Assembly: GCF_002105755.1 (NCBI RefSeq)
Contig: NZ_CP020821.1
Location: 4,030,001-4,094,000 of the forward strand
DNA: 64,000 nucleotides
Direction of reading: 5' to 3'
Source of the DNA: Mycobacterium colombiense CECT 3035
GTDB lineage: Bacteria > Actinomycetota > Actinomycetes > Mycobacteriales > Mycobacteriaceae
Every line of letters starts with the position of its first letter. The stretch's first letter is position 1. Shown here piece by piece: positions 27,085 through 34,157 of the stretch. The notes under the pieces are model-generated. The model ran no database searches and had not been told where the DNA came from. It worked only from the letters and a program-made list of their open reading frames with translations. A program made the position numbers and the translations under genes.

Positions 27085-27866
27085 GATGCCCCCTCCTCGT
27101 CAACGTGGCTTGCCGCGTTGTGGCCGGACTCGACCGCGTCGGTGAAGGCGCGGACGCGGGGGAGAGCACCCGGCGCGATCACCCCCCGGTTGCGGATGTC
27201 CCACATCTCGTCGACATCCACACCGACCAGAGCCGCGATGATGGTCTCCGGCAACGACGACCGCGCGCACGCCCGATCGAAACGCGCGCTCAGGCTGGTC
27301 GGCATCCGCTCCAGCAGCGCTGCACGCGTCGCCTCCAGCGCTTGCAAGTGCTCCATCAGCCGGCCGGTCGAGTCGGCGCCGGCGTTCACGGCCACCCGCC
27401 AGGAGCTGGCGGCGAGCATCTCTGCCTTCACGCATTGCGCGATCACAGACAGAATATACGTCTCATATTCGTTTGATGTTGTCGCCGGCAGTCGATCGAT
27501 GACGGATTTGAGGGCGTCGAGCTGCGCTTCGGCATAGCCTTCCAGCACTTCCGTGTCGCTGTGCCGGTCAACCACCACCGGTCCACTGCGCCGGGTCGGC
27601 ATCGGCGCCGGCGGCGGCGCGGCCATCAGACGCGCCAGCTCGGCGTCCGGATCGGCGGCCACCAACAGCCGCGAATAGGTGCCCGGCGGCAGGCCAAGGC
27701 CGTTTTCAATCTTCTGAACAGTGCTTTTGTGCGGCTTGCGGGCTCCGCGCTCGAGAAAGCTCAGGCCCATGATGCTGACGCCGGTGGCCGCGGCGAGGTC
27801 GGCGAGCGACCAATCGCGGGATTCGCGAAGCGCGCGGATCGCCGCACCGGCCGATTCACGGGTCAC
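27081..27866 (-). CDS. XRE family transcriptional regulator (Rv0023-like)
   Basis: A 261-residue regulator. The N-terminal helix-turn-helix is in AAIRALRESRDWSLADLAAATGVSIMGLSFLERGARKPHKSTVQKIENGL. The rest is a helical domain of unknown ligand. The stop overlaps the NlpC/P60 start, so it heads the minus-strand module. It is divergent from whiB5 across 144 bases that carry two TATACG-type repeats, with a third TATACG inside its own coding region at 27455-27460. Self-regulation and control of whiB5 are plausible. Confidence 0.85.
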   Translation of the reverse strand: MTRESAGAAIRALRESRDWSLADLAAATGVSIMGLSFLERGARKPHKSTVQKIENGLGLPPGTYSRLLVAADPDAELARLMAAPPPAPMPTRRSGPVVVDRHSDTEVLEGYAEAQLDALKSVIDRLPATTSNEYETYILSVIAQCVKAEMLAASSWRVAVNAGADSTGRLMEHLQALEATRAALLERMPTSLSARFDRACARSSLPETIIAALVGVDVDEMWDIRNRGVIAPGALPRVRAFTDAVESGHNAASHVDEEGAS

Positions 27867-27921
27867 CGCACGCTCCGGCCATGGGCCGGATATTACACAG
27901 CCAGCACGTTCGATATCGGTA

Positions 27922-27978
27922 TATACGTTTTTGTCTCGTTTCTCTTGCTTTCGGCCTGTCTCTCTGTATACGCTTTTG
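27922..27978. promoter_or_regulatory. TATACG direct repeats between the XRE gene and whiB5
   Basis: TATACGTTTTTG (27922-27933) and TATACGCTTTTG (27967-27978) match at 11 of 12 bases and are 45 bases apart in an unusually pyrimidine- and T-rich stretch. They may be operators of the divergent XRE regulator or -10-like elements of whiB5. GAGGAG at about 27999-28004 is the whiB5 ribosome site. Confidence 0.45.
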
Positions 27979-28010
27979 CCTACGTTTCACGCTCGACCGA
28001 GGAGACCGAC

Positions 28011-28427
28011 ATGGCACACCCCTGCGCAGCCAATCCGGAACTGTGGTTCGGCTACCCCGACGACGACGGTGGTGACGGCGCCGCCAAGGCGCGCGCGTAC
28101 GAGCGGTCGGCCACCGAGGCGCGGATTCAGTGCCTGCGCCGCTGCCCACTGGCGCAGCAGCGCCGCTGCGCCGCCCACGCCATCGCGCACCGCGAGGAGT
28201 ACGGCGTGTGGGCCGGGGTGAAGCTGCCGGGCGGCCAATACCGCAAGCGCGACCAACTCGCTCAGGCGCACGAGGTCCTCCGGCGTATCGCCTCCGGCGA
28301 GATCAATGCCCGCCAGCTGCCCGAGAACGCGGCCCTGCTGGCACGGCACGAACACGAAGCGGTCGCGGTGGCCGCAGTCGTGCTGCACCTGCCGCTGGCG
28401 CAAGTCAAACCCCGTTCGGCCGCCTGA
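28011..28427 (+). CDS. whiB5: WhiB family iron-sulfur regulator WhiB5
   Basis: A 138-residue Fe-S cluster-binding transcription factor. Cluster ligands are Cys5, Cys41, Cys45 and Cys53, with C-x3-C-x7-C spacing rather than the usual C-x2-C-x5-C. The beta-turn motif is GVWAG (65-69), followed by a basic stretch (GGQYRKRDQ) for DNA binding. ATG 28011 with GAGGAG upstream gives a length like WhiB5 of M. tuberculosis (139), which lies in the same place beside the XRE gene. WhiB5 is linked there to virulence and to control of secretion-associated genes. Confidence 0.9.
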   Translation: MAHPCAANPELWFGYPDDDGGDGAAKARAYERSATEARIQCLRRCPLAQQRRCAAHAIAHREEYGVWAGVKLPGGQYRKRDQLAQAHEVLRRIASGEINARQLPENAALLARHEHEAVAVAAVVLHLPLAQVKPRSAA

Positions 28428-28520
28428 CATTTCACCGAAAGCCGGCGCGGCAGTTTGCTGAGCCGGTCAACGGGGTAGTCGGGGTCGGCAGGACCAGTCT
28501 GTCGACTTAGAGGCGCACCC

Positions 28521-29903
28521 ATGACGTTCGACCTGACCCCGACGGCGGCACAACACGACCTTGCCCGGCGCACGCACGAATTCGCCGAATCCGTAATACG
28601 CCCAGTCGCGCTCGACTACGACCAGCGACAGGAATTCCCCTGGGCCGTCCTCGAGGAGGCGGCCCAGCGCGGGTTCTACAGCCCGCTGTTCTACCGCGAC
28701 CTGATCGGCGATCCGTCCGGCATCTCCCTGCCGATGTTCATGGAGGAGCTGTTCTGGGGCTGCGCGGGCATCGGCTTGGCGATCGTCATGCCGGCGCTGG
28801 CGCTCTCGGCGATCGGGCAGGCCGCGTCCCCGGAGCAGATGTTGGAGTGGGCGCCCGAATGTTTCGGCACGCCAGGGGATCTCAAATTGGCCGCCCTGGC
28901 CATCTCCGAGCCCGAGGGTGGCAGCGATGTGCGCAACCTGCGCACCCATGCGCGCCGCGACGGCGACGACTGGATCATCGACGGCCACAAGATGTGGATC
29001 GGCAATGGCGGCATCGCCAACGTGCACGTGGTCAACGCGGTGGTCGACGAGGAGCTCGGCCATCGCGGCCAGGCGCTGTTCGTGGTGCCGGGTGGTACGC
29101 CCGGACTGAAGATGGTGCGCAAGCTGGACAAACTGGGCTGCCGGGCATCTCATACCGCCGAGTTGCTCTTCGAAGGTGTGCGCGTTCCGGGCGCCAATCT
29201 GCTTGGCGGAGAAGACAAGCTCCAACACAAGCTCGCCAAGGCCAGGGAAGTTGTGGCGGGCGGAAAGCGGTCCGGTTCGGCGACGTTGGGCACCTTCGAG
29301 CAGACCCGGCCCATGGTCGCCGCCCAGGCCATCGGCATCGCGCGCGCGGCCCTCGAATACGCCACCGGCTACGCCACCGAGCGCGAGGCCTTCGGCGGAC
29401 CCATCATCGACAACCAGGGCATCGCGTTCCCGCTGGCGGAGCTGGCCACCCAGATCGACGCGGCTCGGCTGCTCACCTGGCGTGCGTCGTGGATGGCGGC
29501 CAACAACGTCCCCTTCGAACGGGGCGAGGGTTCGATGTCGAAGATGGCCGCCAGCGAAGTCGCGGTCAAGGCCACCGAACGCGCTATCCAGACCATGGGC
29601 GGCTGGGGTTACATCACCGATCATCCGGTCGAGAAGTGGTATCGGGATGCCAAGCTGTACACCATCTTCGAAGGAACCAGCGAGATCCAAAGGATGGTCA
29701 TCTCCAACGCGCTGGGCGCCGCCGTCGGCACCCCGCCGTTGCACGTGGTGCTCGAACCGTCCGGTGGGCCGCTCAACCGGGTATTCGGGCGGGGCACCCC
29801 GCTGCGCTCCCGCGCGGCCGACAGCGCCCTGTCGATGAAGGATCGCGTGCCCGAGCCCGTCATGCGACTGGCCATGAAGGTGCTGCGACCACCGCGCAAG
29901 TAG
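28521..29903 (+). CDS. Acyl-CoA dehydrogenase
   Basis: FAD-dependent acyl-CoA dehydrogenase of 460 residues, introducing the alpha-beta double bond in a fatty or other acyl-CoA. It shows the FAD/substrate motif LAALAISEPEGGSDVRNLRT, the R-x-x-F-G-like GYATEREAFGGPIIDNQGI and the catalytic-base region LYTIFEGTSEIQRMVISN. The C-terminus extends about 60 residues beyond the core (to RPPRK). Upstream is whiB5, downstream a pirin. Substrate unknown. Confidence 0.88.
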   Translation: MTFDLTPTAAQHDLARRTHEFAESVIRPVALDYDQRQEFPWAVLEEAAQRGFYSPLFYRDLIGDPSGISLPMFMEELFWGCAGIGLAIVMPALALSAIGQAASPEQMLEWAPECFGTPGDLKLAALAISEPEGGSDVRNLRTHARRDGDDWIIDGHKMWIGNGGIANVHVVNAVVDEELGHRGQALFVVPGGTPGLKMVRKLDKLGCRASHTAELLFEGVRVPGANLLGGEDKLQHKLAKAREVVAGGKRSGSATLGTFEQTRPMVAAQAIGIARAALEYATGYATEREAFGGPIIDNQGIAFPLAELATQIDAARLLTWRASWMAANNVPFERGEGSMSKMAASEVAVKATERAIQTMGGWGYITDHPVEKWYRDAKLYTIFEGTSEIQRMVISNALGAAVGTPPLHVVLEPSGGPLNRVFGRGTPLRSRAADSALSMKDRVPEPVMRLAMKVLRPPRK

Positions 29904-29966
29904 GCATGCCGGATACGGTCGCGGAGGACGGCGCTCACGACAGGGCCCCGCGGCGAAGGGTGGACG

Positions 29967-30962
29967 ATGAGCAATCTTGAAGTAGCGCCGGCCGAAGTTG
30001 CCTGCGCCGCTTCACAACACCTGGATGCGTCGCCGACGGTGGAAGTGCTGCAGCCGCGCGAGGTTCCGCTGGGCGGCCCCCGGGCAATCCGGGTGCAACG
30101 CACCCTTCCGCAGCGACAGCGCTCGCTGGTCGGTGCGTGGTGCTTCATCGACCACTACGGCCCGGTCGCCGCGCGGATGGACGTCCCGCCGCACCCCCAC
30201 ACGGGACTACAAACCGTCAGCTGGTTGTTCAGTGGGGAAGTGGAGCACCGCGACAGCGCCGGCGTGCACGCGGTTGTTCGGCCCGGCGAGCTGAACCTGA
30301 TGACCGCGGGCGCAGGCATCTGTCATTCGGAGGTCTCGCTGCATGCCGCGGCGCTGCTGCACGGCGTCCAGCTCTGGGTCGCGCTGCCCGCGTCCGATCG
30401 CGACACCGGACGTGACTTCGCCCATTACACGCCGGTGCCGGTGGCGCTACCGGGCGCGACTGCGCGGGTCTTTCTCGGCGAGCTGGCCGGTGACCGATCG
30501 CCGGTGGCGACGGCTACGCCGTTGCTGGGCGCCCAGATCGACCTCGACGCCGGCGCCGCCCTGGACATCGACGTGGACCAGGCCTTCGAGCATGGGGTGC
30601 TCTGTGACTCCGGGCCCGTACACGTCGACGGAGCTGCCGTGGCGACGGCCGAATTGGCATACCTGACTCCCGGCCGGACCCGGGTGCGAGTACAGAATGC
30701 GGGGGAGGGCCCCGCGCGGGTGCTGCTGCTCGGCGGCACCCCCTTCACGGAAGCGTTGGTGATGTGGTGGAACTTCGTCGGGCGAAGCCACGAAGACATC
30801 GTCGACTACCGACAACTGTGGGAGGACGGCGACGACCGATTCGGCGCCGTCCAGGGATACCGGGGAGCCCTCGCCCGGCTGCCCGCCCCACCGCTGCCGA
30901 CCGCACGGCTGCGGCCCAGGCCTACACCGCAAAGAAAGGGAAGCACAGATGACAACCGATAA
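29967..30962 (+). CDS. Pirin family protein
   Basis: Bicupin of 331 residues, cytosolic. The N-terminal metal-binding cupin has PPHPHTGLQTVSWLFSGEVEHRDS and LMTAGAGICHSE, giving the three His and one Glu expected of pirin. The C-terminal cupin (pirin_C) ends with PFTEALVMWWNFVGRSHEDI. Pirins are iron-binding proteins, some with quercetinase activity. The role here is unknown. It overlaps the following GNAT gene by 14 bases. Confidence 0.87.
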   Translation: MSNLEVAPAEVACAASQHLDASPTVEVLQPREVPLGGPRAIRVQRTLPQRQRSLVGAWCFIDHYGPVAARMDVPPHPHTGLQTVSWLFSGEVEHRDSAGVHAVVRPGELNLMTAGAGICHSEVSLHAAALLHGVQLWVALPASDRDTGRDFAHYTPVPVALPGATARVFLGELAGDRSPVATATPLLGAQIDLDAGAALDIDVDQAFEHGVLCDSGPVHVDGAAVATAELAYLTPGRTRVRVQNAGEGPARVLLLGGTPFTEALVMWWNFVGRSHEDIVDYRQLWEDGDDRFGAVQGYRGALARLPAPPLPTARLRPRPTPQRKGSTDDNR

Positions 30963-31278
30963 GACCGGCGCCGAAGCCACCGTTCGCCTCGAGGACGGCA
31001 AGTACACGATCTCTGTCGAGGGTAAGACGGTGGGGCTGGCCGATTTCGCCGACCGCGGCGATCAGCGCGTCTTCTACCACACCGAAATCGATCCGGCCTA
31101 CGGCGGACGCGGGCTCGCCACGATCCTCGTCGAGGAAGCGCTCAACGAGGCGCGGGATGAGGGCAAGCGCATCGTTCCCGTGTGCTCGATGATCGGCACG
31201 GTGCTCAAGAAGCATCCCGAATTCGACGACATCACCGACGCCGTCACGCCGGAGATCACGCAGTGGGTGCGCTCGTAG
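30949..31278 (+). CDS. GNAT family N-acetyltransferase (YjdJ-like)
   Basis: A short 109-residue acetyltransferase-fold protein. HTEIDPAYGGRGLATILVEEALNEARDEGKRIVPVCSMIGTVLKKHPEF carries the acetyl-CoA loop (GGRGLA) and the C-H-P type ending of the small YjdJ/GNAT subgroup. The ATG lies 14 bases inside the pirin gene with AAAGGGAAG upstream, so translation is coupled. Substrate unknown. Confidence 0.85.
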   Translation: MTTDKTGAEATVRLEDGKYTISVEGKTVGLADFADRGDQRVFYHTEIDPAYGGRGLATILVEEALNEARDEGKRIVPVCSMIGTVLKKHPEFDDITDAVTPEITQWVRS

Positions 31279-31382
31279 CGTTCCTGGACCTCACGCGCGA
31301 TTGAATGGTGAGCCACCAACACGCTCGTCTGCTGAAGGCCGCATGTCGACCGACGCGGATAGATTTCGGACGTCGGAATCGT

Positions 31383-31862
31383 TCAAAGTCCGCCTTGGCT
31401 AGCGATTTCCAGCAGGTCGTCGAAAGATTTAAGCATTATGTGGCTGAAAATTGTAGCGTCGCCCACCACCAATATGGCCCATTCGCCATCTAGGCGCAGC
31501 TCGATATTTCCTTTGTCCAACTCGGACACTTCAACTCCGGCGGCATAACCCAACTTATAGAGGTCGGTGCCTAATGGGCCAGACGCCAAGCCAGAGCGCG
31601 CGAGGGTTGCCCAGTCCCACACCAAATACTTCTCTACCAGGTCAAAGCTCGAAAATTTCGCGACGTCTTTGCGCTTATGGCCACGGTCGTCGACCATGTC
31701 GATTGCCCAGCAATCTTTGCCATCTCGAATATGGACCGAGTAATCATTCGCATTGAATGCGATTTTGCAGTCATCACAACTTAACGATGTTGAGACGCCA
31801 ACCAGCCCGGCTTTGGGAGCCCATTCTGACCAAATTTCTGTCAAACGCGAAAAATCTACCAT
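31383..31862 (-). CDS. Putative immunity protein of the TNT-type toxin
   Basis: A 159-residue protein with no signal peptide or membrane segment (MVDFSRLTEIWSEWAPKAGL...). It begins one base after the stop of the TNT-domain gene on the same strand, the usual place of the antitoxin (IFT-like) of a CpnT-type toxin. Its composition is AT-rich: 24 of 60 bases are G or C in 31741-31800, against roughly two thirds in the surrounding genome. This suggests recent acquisition as a cassette. I cannot assign a named immunity family; the function rests on position. Confidence 0.65.
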   Translation of the reverse strand: MVDFSRLTEIWSEWAPKAGLVGVSTSLSCDDCKIAFNANDYSVHIRDGKDCWAIDMVDDRGHKRKDVAKFSSFDLVEKYLVWDWATLARSGLASGPLGTDLYKLGYAAGVEVSELDKGNIELRLDGEWAILVVGDATIFSHIMLKSFDDLLEIASQGGL

Positions 31863-31863
31863 C

Positions 31864-33846
31864 TCACCGTATCCGCACCACTACGCCAAAACGTTCCAGC
31901 TGTTCCACGGTACCATTTGTGCCATCTGGTTTGATGATTCGATATTGCTGACCTCCACCCGGTTGATGGAACCACGGCGCTGCCTCCGATCCCTCTATAT
32001 GCCAGCCAGGAGGCAGCGCAGCCGGATCTTTCACAACGTATTGGTAGAAGGGTTGGGCAGCACTTCCCGGGGGCAGTGAAAGTTCAGCAAAGGGTGTCCC
32101 CTCGGGAGCCATGTAGGAGCCCCCTGGATTGCCAAATCGGCTGAGGGTGGAGCCTGGGGTGAGATGGGCGTCGGGAACGACGGTACCGGGGACCGCGTAC
32201 GGCTTGGTCGGCAACGTGTCGTCGGGATATCGCAGGCGGCCGTCAGGTTGGGTGAATTCCGGGCCAGGCTCAACCGGATGGTATCCGTCGAACAAAGGGT
32301 GGTCTGGGGCAAGTGGTGGCGGCGGCGGGTGATCCGGCGGTAGCGGTGGCGGACTGTCGGGCAGCGCCGCTACGTGAGGCCCCGCTGGCGCGTGCTCGCC
32401 GGGTACGTCGGCCGGCGGCGCGTGTTCGACGGGTGCATCGGCGGCCGGCGGCGTGTGCTCGACGGGTGCATCGGTGACCGGCGGCGCGTGCTCGACCGGA
32501 GGCGGCTCAAGAGGATGCGTGCCGGGGACGGGCTCACCTCCAATCCCTGGTGCACCGTGCGGAGGGGGATCCGTCCCGGCCAGCGCGGCACGCAACTCTG
32601 GCCCGGTCATGCCACTGGCCGTCAGGCTTTCGGACGTCAAGCCCTCAAACGCTTCTCGACCGAATAGCGCCTTCGCGCCTTGTAAAAGCGCCTCCCCGCC
32701 GGCCTTCAGCCCCGGCCCCCCGACCGCCAGGGTGATGGCGGTCCAAAGCGGTTCGGGGGTGGCTTCCACTTGCCCGGGATCCGGTGTGCGCATGCCGGTC
32801 AACTTGCCGCCGTTGAAGCTGTAGTAGGTGCCGGTGGCCTGGTCGAAGAACTCGCCCGTTCCGTTCTTGAGCTGGCCGATGACCTGTACGGGCTGTCCCT
32901 TGTCGTTGTAGGTGAACATGAAACGCCCGTCGGGGGTGATGCTCACCGACGCGGGATCAATGCCGGTGTAGTCGGGCATCTTGCGCAGGTCGTCGAGAGC
33001 CTTCGCAAGATCGTCCTTGAGCTTGGGCAGCCTGGCGTTGGCGGCCTCGGCTTCCGGCGACCCTGGGCCGTGGGTGTATGCCTCGGCCGCGGCCTTATTC
33101 AGAGCGTCCCGCGCAGCGCGTACCTTGGCCAGTTGGTCCGCCACCGCCTGTGTGATGACTTGGCGGATCTCCCCCAATGCGGCCTGTTGGGCGGGCGACG
33201 GCGGGGCGACACCGTCAGCGTCGGCGCCATGGAGGGGTGCGCCGTCATACCCTTCGGCGTGAAGGCTATCCAGCGATTTCTGAAGGCCGTCGGCGTAGCC
33301 GTTGCGAATCGCTTGCAGTGCGGCCAGCGCCGCCTTGGTGTCGCGGAGGGCATCCTCTTCACAGGTGTCGATGAACGCGTGCACTGCGTCCTTGTCCGCG
33401 GCAGTGAGGCTTTTGTCGTTGTTCAACAGGTTGACGGCCTGGACGACCGAGTCCGAGATGCTCTTCAACTGCGCTTCCAACGCGGCGATCCGTGCTGAGC
33501 CTGCCTTCTGTGCGTCGGCCAACGCCGCGGCGATGTTTTCCAGGTCCGCGCCGATCTTGGGCAGCTGCAAGGACTGCGCTCCAAGGGATTTCACGACCCG
33601 CTGAACTTCGTCGGAATCATTGATCGGATGCCCGCCATCCTGCTGATTCCAGGCGGCTTCGAATCGGGTGCGGGCCTGCTGGAAAGCGCTGTCGGCCTCG
33701 GCAGTACATCGACCCGCGCGATGAAAGGCCTGGGCCAAATTCGAAATCTGCAGCGGGCTGCCAGCTTGCAGGCTCGCATTAATCGCCCAGGGGTCGCCGC
33801 CGGCTTCGGCGACCAGCGCCCTCTCATCTATATAGGGAAGTCCCAT
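31864..33846 (-). CDS. CpnT-like protein with C-terminal TNT NAD+-glycohydrolase toxin domain
   Basis: A 660-residue polymorphic toxin. Residues 1-190 are a helical domain (PYIDERALVAEAGGDPWAIN...) typical of mycobacterial type VII-linked proteins, followed by another helical region to about 300 and a Pro-rich linker with tandem VEH/DAP repeats (about 430-530). The last 110 residues match tuberculosis necrotizing toxin (TPGSTLSRFGNPGGSYMAPEG, WFHQPGGGQQYRI). The residues equivalent to the catalytic Arg, Tyr and Gln are present (Arg570, Tyr578, Gln633/634), so NAD+ hydrolysis is expected. No Sec signal. ATG 33846 has no ribosome site of its own and lies inside a leader ORF. Confidence 0.85.
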   Translation of the reverse strand: MGLPYIDERALVAEAGGDPWAINASLQAGSPLQISNLAQAFHRAGRCTAEADSAFQQARTRFEAAWNQQDGGHPINDSDEVQRVVKSLGAQSLQLPKIGADLENIAAALADAQKAGSARIAALEAQLKSISDSVVQAVNLLNNDKSLTAADKDAVHAFIDTCEEDALRDTKAALAALQAIRNGYADGLQKSLDSLHAEGYDGAPLHGADADGVAPPSPAQQAALGEIRQVITQAVADQLAKVRAARDALNKAAAEAYTHGPGSPEAEAANARLPKLKDDLAKALDDLRKMPDYTGIDPASVSITPDGRFMFTYNDKGQPVQVIGQLKNGTGEFFDQATGTYYSFNGGKLTGMRTPDPGQVEATPEPLWTAITLAVGGPGLKAGGEALLQGAKALFGREAFEGLTSESLTASGMTGPELRAALAGTDPPPHGAPGIGGEPVPGTHPLEPPPVEHAPPVTDAPVEHTPPAADAPVEHAPPADVPGEHAPAGPHVAALPDSPPPLPPDHPPPPPLAPDHPLFDGYHPVEPGPEFTQPDGRLRYPDDTLPTKPYAVPGTVVPDAHLTPGSTLSRFGNPGGSYMAPEGTPFAELSLPPGSAAQPFYQYVVKDPAALPPGWHIEGSEAAPWFHQPGGGQQYRIIKPDGTNGTVEQLERFGVVVRIR

Positions 33847-33919
33847 GACACCATCGATCGCTAACTAACTGGCGATGCGCATCGCACCGCGGACGCGCGC
33901 ATTCCACGTCGATGTGCAT
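33824..33919 (-). CDS. 31-codon leader ORF overlapping the toxin start
   Basis: ATG 33919 is preceded by a perfect AGGAGG (33927-33932) with a 7-base spacer. The frame runs 31 codons and stops 23 bases inside the toxin gene, in a different frame. The toxin ATG at 33846 has no Shine-Dalgarno of its own, so toxin translation may depend on ribosomes leaving this leader. The peptide (MHIDVECARPRCDAHRQLV...) has no recognisable domain. Confidence 0.5.
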   Translation of the reverse strand: MHIDVECARPRCDAHRQLVSDRWCHGTSLYR

Positions 33920-33944
33920 TGTCGACCCTCCTGAGCTGCACATA

Positions 33945-33972
33945 AGGGTACTGACACGGGCGCACCGGTCAA
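33945..33972 (-). promoter_or_regulatory. Promoter of the toxin/leader transcript
   Basis: On the minus strand TTGACC (33967-33972), a 16-base spacer and TACCCT (33945-33950) form a good sigma-A-type promoter. The expected transcription start near 33938 leaves a short 5' region containing the AGGAGG of the leader ORF. The 311 bases between the toxin and the next gene hold nothing else I can identify. Confidence 0.55.
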
Positions 33973-34157
33973 TTCACCATGCGTTTCTGCCAGGGAATTT
34001 CGCGTCCGCTCCATCGCGGGACGATGACGCGAAATTTGCTGGGCGACAGTAACTCCGGTATCGGCGAAGCCGGAACGTTGCGGACCGCCTCGGAGATATC
34101 CGTCAGCCCACGGGGAGAGTAGCCGAGGGCACGTCGGTCGTCGCGAAACCGCCGGCC

